A stretch of 64,000 bases of DNA, from the NCBI GenBank assembly GCA_019843655.1, contig JACDQD010000002.1:9599393-9663392 (forward strand). Direction: 5' to 3'. Position 1 is the first letter of the stretch; the number at the start of each line of letters is the position of its first letter. Source of the DNA: Lethocerus indicus. Its lineage: Eukaryota > Arthropoda > Insecta > Hemiptera > Belostomatidae. Shown one piece after another: positions 1 to 13,086 of this stretch. The notes under the pieces were generated by a model that saw only the letters and a list, made by a program, of their open reading frames with translations, was not told the DNA's origin and ran no database searches. A program made the translations under genes and the position numbers.

Positions 1-3000
1 TATCAAATTAATTATCTATTAACTGTAACATACATTGACAATCGAATACAACAAATTATCCAAAAATTCGTTTCGACGGCACCTAAAATTAATTTAGTAA
101 TAAAATCCCGCAAAGTCAAATTATTCTCTGGTTACATTGTGTTAAAAGATTATTCAAGAGAAAATTCGCCAATAGATGGCTTTATTTTTATTGTTACGCA
201 TGGATACCTCCTCTAACTGATAAGGTCTTCTGATATGTTATATTACTTGGTACTCTAAAAACATCCAGTGCCAAACCTTCTCCGATCTGTTAATAGTGTC
301 TATTTGACATCAATTGAAACATAATGTAATAAAACGAACACTATCGTCATATTTCGCCTTTTTATTTCACAAAGGTAAAAATGCTCACAAAAGGTCATGT
401 GCTATGCATGGTGATAAAGCCTTAAAAGAACGTCAGTGTCAAAACTAGTTCGCTAAATGTTTGCCGGGTGATTTATCAGCGCTCTGGCGACGATGACGAC
501 CAAATAAAGTCCATAAGCGATACCGATCGCCAAAGTCCAGCGTGGGACATATCAGAGAAGCTGTATTCCGTATATCCATTGAAAACCGTTTGAATCCGCA
601 ATTATTTAGTTACCAGCCCAATATAATATAATTCGTCTTATAGAATTCGCCTAATCCGTCCCCCTCCCCCGCGAAGTTGGGTTAATATCCAGGCAATTGG
701 ACTGATCCACGGACCCAGGGGTTGAATACCGAACTCTGGAAAATCCCGTCTCAAACTATTTTCCATTGGCCGATTGAAATCTGCATTGGAGACCGGTAGG
801 GCTGTGGTGTGTTGATGGTGGGGGGTGTTTCGGGTGTCACTTGGTGTGCGGGCAGTTAGGGTATTGATGGGGGAAGTGGGGCTAATTCAGGCGGGCTGTA
901 ATTAGAAGGGGCCTGCCGCAATGCCCGATCCTCTCAATGAGTCGGAAAATACGGATCGAAGGCGGAAGATGGCGGCGCACTGCGCTGCTGCCTTGGAAAT
1001 TAGGGCCAACTTCTTTCCACTTATCCCAGACATGACGTCCACTTTCGTAAATTTTCTGCATAGCGTGGTAGCTTGAGTTTTGGAAAGGTCGTCCAATTCA
1101 TAAATGGCCAGGGTTAATTGTATACGGGTGAATGCTTTTAATGTGCGTCTATCGCGTATCCATTTTTCTGGAGGTGATATTTGCACTTCATGTCCGGGAA
1201 ATATGTAGATTCAAATCAAGCTAGCACCGCTGGTTGCTAGAAAAGGTTGGCGTCTGAAAAACCCCTGCTTGGTGGGCTGTTTATAAAGGTCTGTGTGTAG
1301 GTATTGAAACTTCAGAGGTTTTCGGTCCGGATTCATCGTGTTTTGCGCTCTTGTTTGATGAGAACATTTTACTGAGAGTGTTTTTTACAGATTTATCCTT
1401 TTAAAGATTTATTGTTTTAAAGATGTTTAGAGTATACAAGAATGAATCAATCTAAAATTATTTTCTGTAAGTAAAACTTAAATACGGAATCTGTTCAATC
1501 AGAACCTTATATCACATCTTAATAATAATTATTAGTTATACTAAAAGACACATTTTTTTAAAGTGACGACAAAATGTGACCCAAATTAACAATAATCGCC
1601 TAGGTGATAATTCCGACCGTTCTAATACTCTCGAATTATAATTTGCTTTTGGAAAATAAATTGCCCTCTTTGTAAGCTCATAAGCATTATTAACTCTCTT
1701 CGGTTGTCTTATATGGGCTAACAAAAGTGCCCCATACTTCCAATACGAACTGAAAAGTGGTTGAAATTTGTTGCCCGATGTCCGATGCTTACTTTTCATA
1801 AGGCGGGCGTAAATGGTCGTCGAAAAGGTCGGACAGTCCTAAGAAATGATCGCCATTTGTAACCGGCCCGGCTCTCACTTGCCTATATATTGTCCGAGAA
1901 TATCAATCTATTACCTAAACTGGCCCTAATATATCTTTAGACCGTTTATTCTAACGGTTACACTTTAACACCCGGATGCCAGTGACGTTCCGAAACGCCG
2001 TGGTGCTGCGCCGTCGCAGTCCATATCAGACCGAATGAGCCCAGGAATTCCTGCATTGAAACGTAAAACCGTAATTAGTGCTATTAGCGGGGACGTTAAC
2101 ACGATACAAAGGGTGTTTCCTAAGGTATCGGTGTCTTCATAATTGTTAGGTTCTCTCGGGAAACTTCAGAATTACATTTCTCCGAGCAAAGTTATTGCCG
2201 TTTACACATGATCACAGCTCGAGACAAGGCTGTTAATTAACTTGGGCTAATGGCGGCAACTAACTTTCCAGTATTGGGGCTCTCACCTGCCAGCCATCAC
2301 ATCTATCTCAACTACAACCCAATACACTACACCGCCCCCTAACTTAAACATCAGTGCTTCACTATAGTCTAAAACGAGGTATCGCCATGAAATAACTATT
2401 ATTCAGTTCAGACTGACTTCAGATCCTGCCGATTACCTAATCTATTTATAATGTATGGTACTAATTTTCCGGTGGAAGCGCGTTCGACCGGCCAGTCTAC
2501 CATAATAACAAACATGAAAACTTGTTCACTTATAGTTATAGTTGCCCTAAATTTACACTCCTACTTATGTGGTAGTATATCGGCGGACCTTTAATGCGAA
2601 TGTTATTTCAAATAAGTTTGACGGGGTTTACTAAGTGATGGCCTATCACAGCTCGCATTAAACAGTCGAGTTTTGTCCGAGACTGAGTATACCCTTCAGA
2701 ACGGGCCGGGCTGTGGGACCGGGCTAAAAATTGCAGGGGCCAGCCTTTCATTTAACTCCGGGAGTTACGATTCGATGGTGGCGGTCGTTCGGCGGAGGGT
2801 CTCGCGCAATATCGCACCGCTCCCTTCCCCCCTCCTCCTCCTCCTCCTGTCTGTTTACAATCGGTGCCAAAGGAGAGGCCGGGGATTTTTCCCCGCAGGA
2901 GGAGGAGTGGAGGAGCGTTCTTGGAACCGGGCCAGGAGTTTACTTAAACAGAGGGCCGGTACCCCCACCGCCGCCACCCCTCGAGCACCCCCTCAACAAT

Positions 3001-4755
3001 AATTTCTTGCCGGCTAACCGCAATTTTATTCTTCCCCAGGGCTTATTCTTCCTCTCCTTTGGTCCTATTTCCGTCCGATTGCCCCCGCCCCCGCCACTAT
3101 TTCACCATCGCCTATCAACTTCGCCTTTGGATCGCCGTTTTAAATCGCCAGTCGTGCACTTTATTCTTCGGCCGTGTGTGCGCAGAACGTATCTCAATAA
3201 ACAAACCAATAGTCTACTGAAGTAAGTGTTGTGTTATATTACAATTATTAACACCGAATTATTTTATCGATTAAATGCTGTCGAGTTGCAGTTTTTATTT
3301 ACTTCGACACTGATATAACAGTAGTATCGCATTACGTCTTATTAAACGACGTAACCAATAATAGGAGAAACATATTATTATTATTGAATGCGATTTTACT
3401 TATACTTTTATGTGCAATGCGGTGTAATTGTTTTCACATTTGAGAGTTGCCGATTGACTCATATTTTCCACCATTAGTAATATAGCCGCTCTATGGTTTT
3501 ATAACATTTCATCATTAGATTCCTATTTTTTTGGTTAATCTATAGCGTGGTTGTTTCGGATTAAGAGTGTTTATAATGCCGCCGAGGCATTCACCTTTCT
3601 ACTGGAATAACAAATTATTGCGACGAATAATAAGACGGTGCTTCGCTGTTTAATTTGACTACATCGTAGTGTTAATAGGGGTTGGTTACGGACGAAAGGG
3701 TATTGGGGCGGTTTCAGTGGAGATCTACCGCCCGTATGCCGGTGGAAAGGGCGTGTGAGGGACGCCTTGATAAATGGCCGCCCCTACGTGTTCTTGGCAA
3801 ATCTGGCTTTAAAAACTAGTGACGTTATCCGAAGGGGGGTTGGGCGCCAATGAAAGGGGGCGGCCGAGAAAAAAGCCTTTGTGCTCCCCCTTACCCCCAT
3901 CATCGCGCCAAATAGGAAATTCCCTTACGTCGCCCCCAGATAGAAACAGAAGCCTCTTTTTGTTGAACACTCCTAAATGAGGCTCGAAAAAGGTCTCAGA
4001 TTTTTGAAGGAACAGCCAAACCCAATAACAGTCTGTTTATTATTGCTATTAAATCTTAATTGTTCGAAACTGAAAATAGGTTTGCCTGGAGCTTAGAAAT
4101 CTGATAGCTGTTCTATGAGAGACAAAGTCATTCGAGAAAGTTAAATCGAAATAAAGAACTAATGATACGATTAAATAAACATATTGTTCCACTGGGATGG
4201 AGAACTTCTGCGAGGAATAATTTATTTTCCGCGAGGACATTAGGAATAATGTATTTCGGAATTATAAAACCCGGATTCCCATTTACGCTTTTCCTCTTAG
4301 AGATATTGGATTTTTGTATTTACAGATTTGCGTCCTCAATTTTCCTTTTCCGGCCAAATATTTGTGTATAATGGAATAACCAAGTGTGCATGCTCTATGG
4401 ATAATGCCAGATTACATCCTACATAAGACGTGGAGCTCAAGTTGTATTGAATCCTTCAAAGTTTATAAGGTGTGGGGATTAGGATCTACAGATCGCAGAA
4501 CAGAGAATCAATGCCGCCCGAGGACATTGTTGTATTCAAGTAAGTTCATCCCTTCAGAAAAGGGATTTGTCAGAAATTCGTGACCGGCCGTTAATTAATC
4601 TTAAATTTCAAGCGGCTCCCACCCCCTCACAGAGTAGCGTGACACTTTCGGATTAATGCCCGACTTATCCATTACTTATTGCGGCCCTTTTCCCTCTGGG
4701 TCTGCTTCTCTTCTACCCTTTGTCCTATACACTGGGAAGGTTTAGTCGGTCTCCC

Positions 4756-4800
4756 TCTCTCACTCTCACTCCCTCTCTCCCTCTGCCCTCTCCCCTTCGA
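4756..4800. repeat. CT-rich tract
   Basis: Imperfect CTCTCCCTCT-type pyrimidine tract. The open frames through it on both strands are low-complexity artefacts. Confidence 0.7.
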
Positions 4801-5252
4801 CCTGTTCCCCGAGTTTTGTCTTTTCTTCCCATTGGGGGAGGGAAAGACTGGAATCCCTTGAGGAGTAAATAACTCGAGAAATTATTCAAATGGGCTTCAC
4901 AAGGAAAGAGGTTGAACTGGGTCGAAAGTGCCATTTGTCGTCTTCATTATCGCGGGGGTTTTGTTAAAGATACAGTGGGGAAGAAAATTAACATTTTGTC
5001 ATACATTAAACGTTCCAATTTTGCAGTGACAATCCACTGACGAATATGTCAACACAGCATTGATTCAAAGTAATACCAATTATAGAGATATTTACTCTTT
5101 AGATAAATAAGATTCAGAGCAATGTTTTTATAAAGCAGCGTCAATTTATTAGCTGAAGATAACCTTCCTTTAAGTGCACGTGTACGTAATACTCTCTACA
5201 TTTTACTGAAGGAAACTTTATCCCGTACATAAGAAAATATATTAGTTGTCTC

Positions 5253-5266
5253 TAATGCATGCATTA
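5253..5266. promoter_or_regulatory. TAATGCATGCATTA palindrome
   Basis: A perfect 14-bp palindrome made of two TAATGCAT half-sites, resembling POU/homeodomain (TAAT and ATGCAT) sites. Function is inference only. Confidence 0.3.
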
Positions 5267-8200
5267 ATAGAACTACAGTATTCTAATTTTATTATTACGT
5301 TTCTTACGGTAATAGAATTCTTCATAATTAAATATAATTTACGTGGTGTTATTAGTGTATGCGGCCATGCTAAATTTGCACATCAATTAACTAAATAACT
5401 TACTCTTTTTTGACGACAGATCATAATCAAATCCTGCGTTTACAGCAAGGCATTGTTTGAGCTCGGTTTAAGCATTTTCCAATGAATTTGAATTCTACTA
5501 GAAAATACTAATTCTCAGGGCGTAGAGCATGCAGCGGGTACTTATTTTGGTTGTCAGTTGCCAAGCGGTCGGGAGCAGGAATTTAGCCCGCCGGTGAATT
5601 TCCGTCCGTTCCCGTTTCGTTTCCTGAAGGAGCGAAGGGGGGCCTCCTATAACTCTCCGGGGCCATCTGTCTTCAGTGTACCCAGCACCGCCTCTGGACC
5701 CTTGCCCGCAAATATCCATATCACTGTAAATTTGGGTTCTAGCCCGTTTTAGGACACCGTTTAAGCGCACATGACGAGTCCTTTTCATCACTATTCGTTT
5801 TATTGTACGACTATTATTTTAAATTATACAGCATCCGTTGTGCCAATTGGATGGAATCGATGAACTCACGGACAGCTATTTATTTCTATTGTTTCTTGAT
5901 GCGTGATATATAACATTCCCTCATGCCAACCTAGCTAGTGAAAGAGCTGCAAAAAACTATACTCAGCCGACTCGCCCTAATAATGCACTCGACAACAGAC
6001 CGACTGTTTACTGCATGCATATCATACTGCAGGGAGCAATATGAATCTTAAACAGGTAATTTTCATATATTAATAAGGCGCGCCTTACTGAAACAGAGAG
6101 CAAAGAAACGACAAATAAACAAAAACATAAATTACATATTGCTATAATACACGGAATATATTTTAAAGTGTATCTCATTTTCATTTTACTGACGGGGAGT
6201 TGAAACTAACTAAAGAAGCACTACTAGGACAGAGAATATTTCTAAATAAATTTCAACAACCGCCAAAGTATGGTTTTAAAATAAGATAAATATTTCTTTC
6301 TTACCATTTTTTTTATTAAGATAATAATTTCCAACTCTTTCAAGGCCTTATGTTTTATGCATGAAAAAGCGTTTCAACAAGTTTCCCTTCTTTTTTGCTT
6401 TCGCAAAATGGAAGTGCAGTTAATCAATAATTACAATTACAACGAACAAAATATTTTAATAAACTTACAAAGATATAATTTTATTTGAAGTAGATAATTT
6501 CAGGTCACGTTTGCTGAGACATAATATACGACCAGTTTATGGTCAAGTCCGTGGCTATAATGGGTGGATATAGGTTGTTCCCTTTGGCAAGGCCTCCATC
6601 CAGTGTAGTTGACCGTACCGTTCGAAGAACCTTTAACCTTAGAGTGTATCGATTTCACCGTCAGTCTATTAATGGTCCATTAATTATTATCATTATGTCG
6701 AGAATTCGCTTGCACTACAATTAGCGGCGGAATCTCTGGTGGATTTGGCTTAGAATTTGCTCATTAACATGAAACGAGCATCAGCTATTAAAACATCGGT
6801 CATTGCTTAGTTAAAGAGCTGGTTAATTTTCTTTGGTTGACCGTTCAGACTATCTCGACCTTCGGCGACCGGTTGCGGCATCTGGAGTTGTCATGATTTT
6901 AGTCTGCCTTATAATTCTAAAAATATTATATATTTCCTTACCCGCGGTGTATATTTGTAGATTTCTCTCTTCTTCATTGAATTAGGCATTTTGTCATCAT
7001 AATTTTAAAAATAGCAGCTTATACTTATTGGAACTTTATGCTTGTGTTATTTCTTCAACTCCCTTATCTCACGAAAGGTCTCAGGTTTTATTCCCGAGTT
7101 GGTCGGAATTTGTAATGAAGCGAATTCCAGACTGACTGCTGTGAGTCCGGGCATAGACGCGCGGAGTTAAGTGAAACCTCGTAGCGATTTTACATTTTAA
7201 TTTTTTCTCCCTCCGCCCCATTAAAAATTCCAAGAAAATAATTACACGTACTAATTCTGTAGCAAACTTCACAATTTTGACTTTCATGAACATTCATTTG
7301 ACCTAGGTATGGTCGAATTTTTGAATGACAAAGAACCCAATGATCGAAATTTAAAATTTTACGTAATTAAACGTAATTAAACATAGCAGCTAAAGTTCTA
7401 CCATAGAAATAATGTCGGGTAATTTTGCGCAAGCAATTTAAATGATTCAACGGTTCGAAGTGTTGATTCATGATAGTGAAACAAATGGATTTAAAGCCGC
7501 GATAGTGCCTGGATGTTTAATTGAAATTTTCCGGGAAGAGTGACTGAGTGAAAGGCGGGCGGTAATTCCTCTGCAGGTTAAACGCCTAATACTTTGGGGG
7601 TGAAGGTGGAGGCCGAGAACCGTATAAATAAGCCTTTAGGAAGGAGGTGAAACTCCTTTGTAAGTAAAATTTTGCGGCGCCGTTTTCCACCCCGTCCCTC
7701 AAGTCCCAGTAGTCTTCAACTCTTCCAACTGTTAACTATTCCGAGCCCTGATTCAGATTCAGCGGCTCCCACTGTACCAACCCAGCCTCACCACTTCCAG
7801 TCGTGAAGACTTCTAAACCCAAAGCGCAGTTTCCGCCCGACCTCTTCACTTTTCACCGTCCGGATTTAACCGGAATTACGCCGCCAAGTCTGACTCGTAC
7901 AAATATAAAAGTCTCCGATAAATTAGATGAAACGTGTTCCAACGACCTAAGTATTCCCTTAGCCACTGACTAACATACCTGTTCGGTGGCCAGCTCTGAT
8001 TTCGCTACTTGATTTGGTTTTTTTGCTGCTCGTCTGCACTAAAGTCTTCAGACAGGTCGCGGTAAACATTATGTACACTTGGAATGCATACGGCACTGTT
8101 TTGATTTAGGCTAAAAACCTGAAAATGTACGGAATAATATTAAAACGAGATATGTATTTTTGATTTGGTAAACAAATCAATTCAGCGCAGCAAAAAATAG

Positions 8201-11200
8201 TTGATATTTGTTATTTTATTAAACCTTTGTTCTGAAAATCAGCGATATACACTGCGTTCTTGTAACACTGACCTCAAAAATCAAAATCGGGAAAACATTC
8301 AGGAAAAAAATTGTTTGAAACAATATTTTGTTCACATTTACGTCACACAGACATTAAACGAAATAATAGCTTAAACATTATTTCATATCCGCAGCTAAGA
8401 AATATTTAATGTCATCAGATAGGGCGCGATATTAATTTTAATTACATTCCCTTTTCTTATTTGAATGGGGCGTGGTAATAATCAAGCTTTAATCGAATTA
8501 AGTCCCGAGAGACAAATTTCCACGCACGTATGGAGGGTGTTAAACGTAATTGAGTTTTGACTGCAAATTATGGTTAGGAATGACTGCTGCTTTAAACTTC
8601 TCCCAGCTCTAATTGGATTCCGATAGGACGGGATATTCAGCAAACGTTGTTCCAGTTTTGGACATTGACTTTTTTAATCGGTGAAAATAATTCATTTGCA
8701 TAACCTGCACATCAATAACAGGTTATTTTCTATTACATAATGTATCCTGACTAAGTATCGTGCGCAATATTTTATGAATATTTTTAGGGAATGGAAACAT
8801 CAATATTGTACAAATTTAGAAAACACTGAAACGTTTGATCTCTTATTATTCAAGCATATTATCGGGCCCGAGATTATAATCCATTGCCCTAGGCAAATTA
8901 GTTCAGACCTATAAAACGTAATTAAAAATTTTGCTCCACTAAGACGTGCAATATATACATTCAAAACTTTCTATGGTTGTAGATAATATTACGGGTGAAA
9001 ATTAAAAAACAATAAATAAACGATAGTTTCCCCGAATGCTTAGTCCGGGGTTGTACCCTACTTCAACTGTCAGTCATATTTCAGTCGCAAGTTCTGCTGC
9101 TGCCCCAATAGTGTTGCTTAACGAAACATTATCAACTTTGAATGGAACGGAGTGAGTGTCTGTTTTTAAAACTTCCTCCTTTTTAAATCAAACAGACATT
9201 AGTAAATCGTTAAATAAAAAAAGACAATGATCAGCTATCGTTATTGATACAAATGTGTAAGTTAATGGCTTGATTTTAAAAATACCGCACTGGCCTACTG
9301 TTTTGAAAAGTGACTGGTGAGTTAGAGAACATTTCTCAGGCTCCATTATGAACGTGGGGAGGGAAGTCGCTTAGTAGTTCTCATATTTCAAGACGGCTCG
9401 TATCCTGCCCCGGCTATACATTAGCCGCTTCCTTTCATTTGTTCCCTTACAGCCAGTGAACCGCTCCAGGTTAAAACCAATGTTATGTTTTTGTTCCGTG
9501 ACATTGTTATTAATTTCAAAAATTCACTCCCGTTTTACGTTATCCAGAGTAATACAACGTCTGTGATATGATATTACACTAAGAAAATATGTTAATTATA
9601 CTATTTCCTTATGCCAGTATCGTACATCACATCTAAAAATTTTTTCACACCCAGTAATATGCGCTCTCCAAATATTTTAAAACACGTTAAAAAGAAATTA
9701 ACGAATCGGCGTCTTTACTATTGATAGGACATTATTTCGTAAATTCGGTCTGATATTTACATTGACATAATTTACCGGCGCGGAGTAAATATTGTGAGCC
9801 GAGGTTTTATTCTGTCGAAACCAACAACTTTTCATCAATTAATTTAAATTCTTAAAACTCATCTCTGATAATTTGAACAGTCTACCTACTGCACAGTCAC
9901 TTTCGTTGACTTATAAAATTTAGATCACATTTTTTTACTCGTAAAACAGTTTTCGCTCAAGTCAATATTATATATTTTTTCCAACATACAAAAAATACTT
10001 TGTACAGTATTTCAGAAATGTAATCATTTATATGAATCGCCACGCAAGGAAATATGGCCCCGTTCGCAGCAACAAACCATGGTCATTTTCGTAAACCGAC
10101 TTATTTACAAAATTGTTTCATATTATGGAAGGAAACATTTCAAATTATAAGATAGCGCTAGATATTCGTGATTTATTTCCGATTTAATTGAAGTCATTAT
10201 AGGCTTTCAGCGTTGTTAAAGTGCCAAGATAATGTTCGTGAAGTTGAACTTTATTCAGACCGATTTAGAACAAATCAAACTGAGCCCACTACAAACGGTT
10301 GTTCAGCAATAATCTTGCAATATAAAGAACTTTGGTGTATTTTACAGCTACTATTAACAGCAATTTTCCAGGAGATCCATTCGCGAAGGCAGCCATTAAT
10401 GAAACTTTACACTTTCTGTAGATCTAGTTTCGTCGAAGGGGAAATTAAATCCTTAGGAATTTAATTTCTTCAGACATGCCTTCGCGGTCGCGAAAGGGTT
10501 TTTTAAATTTACCACTTTCCTTCTTATAAAATTATAATCCTTAATCCGTCTTGCATCATTTATTAGCACCACTCAATTTTTGTTTCTCCGAAAAATTTAA
10601 AGCCAAGAAGAGTTACTTCATTCTGCTAGTTCTCTCGAGGATGTAAAGTAATAAAAAGTTTTTTAATGCTGTTACGCTAAGTTGGTTTGGTGGGGTAATT
10701 ATATGAGGGGCATTGAGACGGGACGCGTGTCCCTCAGGGAAATATGCCCCGTGTTAACGAAGACGCCCTCCCCCCCTTAAATCTCCCGTTCCTCAAGACC
10801 GAGCGCATACCACCTTCAAATACCTTCAAATCATAAACAATTTACATTCCTGGTATTTTGGAGACATGCATCTTCTGTGCAACGTTATCATTTTCTATTA
10901 CATCATTGACATCTTCAATACGGAAGTGGAGAACTAAGTTGGGTTGTCATTTTCAGTAATCGATATAGCGTTATGTGAATGTATCTAATTTGAAATTGAG
11001 TTTACATTCCACTTTATTTTAGTGATAATGCGTTGATGATGCGTTTGCATACATCGTGTTAGCCTTATTCCTAGTGTAATATGAAATTACACATGCCTTC
11101 CTGAGTGGCCCGATTATTAAACACGTACTCATTGTAGTTACAGTTCATTACCGGCAGGCGTTATGCGTTAGCCGAAAGTTACAGAAACAATTTCACTAGG

Positions 11201-13070
11201 AACCCTAATAGGCGTCCACTTGTATCAATTTTTTAATGGATACACTCTTTCGTTGTCTATTAAAAAGAAGTGAAGTTGAACTTCATCGATTGATTGTACA
11301 TTAGTTATAATTATTTTGAAGGTAATACGACTTTCTCTCGTGGCACAAAGTATTTCAGGGCTGATCTACTTAAGGTTAGCCACCCAACCTATCGCTTTCA
11401 CACCTTAGTGGCTGAAAAAGAAGAGGGGAAGGAGTGAAAGGAAAGCGTTTTAATTTTCTTAGCGCTGGGGGCCTCTCCCGGGAAATCTGGGCGGCCCACT
11501 CGATATCATGAAAAATGAACCGGCTCCGGGGCATAAATCAGCCCTCATAATTGGACCTACCGGAATACTGGAGCCCGACCTGGCACTCTTCCGATCCTTT
11601 TTAAATTGTCTATCGTAAATTCAATATCCCATTTATGAGTTTGTGTCGGATAATATTAGCGATAATATTGTTATTACAAATACGCATTGCAAATTAGGTC
11701 ACTGGCGATTTAAAACGACTAAATAGAAATTTACATTCTACGATTTGACTTAAAATTTTAATGATGTTAGTTTTTACAGTGCGCTTACAGATGTTAGGTT
11801 TTACAGACCTCCTCTAAGGTCTGTGGTGTATCTGGGTAAGTTCTGGGTAATTGAAACATTATAATCTATTATATATTTAAATATTAGTTAATATAACTCT
11901 ACGTGTTTGTTATACATTTTCATCCTGTTCTTATAACATGTTATCTAACTAAATACCTTGACCTCCGTAATTGATCGCAGCCGGATTTTCATATAAATCA
12001 AAATATATACAATGGTGGCCGAAGAGAAAAAATGAGGTCCCAGATGAAAAACGACACTCGCGGGAAATCCGCCCGGTCCGGTCCGATCGACCGGGAAATG
12101 GAAAATCCAGAGTAGGCCGGGTATTAACTATGGTAAAATATAAACTATGATAACGTTTGAACAACAATGGCCGTGTTCGAGGGTCGGGCCCATTGTGAGA
12201 TAGGCCGGCTATTAATTACCCTCTGCCAGACGTACAACAAGAGCGTTTACACAACGCCCTCCCGCCGACCGCATTTCTCCTACATTAAATCTGCCCGGGT
12301 TCCCAATTGTAGAATCGGTATTTTCGAAATTACGACAGCGGTGAGAACATCCCTATATTTTGTCGGGTGTTATTAAAACGAAATAATAACAACCTTTCCC
12401 CCCCACCCGCCCCCCACTCGAAATAATCGGCTTACGGCGGACAGATTGGCGATGGCCGGGCATTTGCTAAAATTGCCGCCCGTGTCAATTAATTTTCGTG
12501 AGTGGACCGTTCGGTAATATTCGGAGTTCGATATTCTATTTTTACGAGTCGAATTAAAGTAATGCGCACAACTGAAGTCGGGTGGTATTTACAATGTTTT
12601 CTCTCTTCACTTTGGCAGGGCTTTTCTGCAATACAATCGTTGACTGATTGATCATTTATAACTTCGTAGAAGCATTGGCTATATGTACGAAACTTATTAG
12701 TTTTGTCTGGACGTATTGTTATAGCTAGGAATTAAATTTTCAAGCGGGTCCAATTTATTATTTTTAACGAGGCTCTGAGATCTGGGCGATTATTTCCCTT
12801 TAGGGAGGGAGAAGCGTAATATTTCGGAGCGTCGTATTACACATTGGAAATAACAAAATTGGTGGTAGGTATCAGAACGTGATTTGAAGCCGGGATAGAT
12901 GTTACTCGCGGGAAATCAATCTTGTCGGGCCCCGGGCCCCGGCCCCCGACTCCCGCCACCCGCCTCCAGCCTCCCGCCCTCGCATAGCCCTCGACCTCCT
13001 TCCTTGTTCTCCTGAATAACACAAGACTTTGCCCGGGCACCCCGTTCTCAACCACCCCTCCCCTCCAAAT

Positions 13071-13086
13071 ACACACACACACACAC
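13071..13086. repeat. (AC)8 microsatellite
   Basis: Eight AC units at the edge of a GC-rich island (12900-13070). Confidence 0.9.

Noticed and set aside
2673..3225. Two overlapping + frames with Ser/Pro/Leu runs
   Set aside because: Low-complexity CTC and CCG tracts explain the openness; no domain or splice structure is visible.
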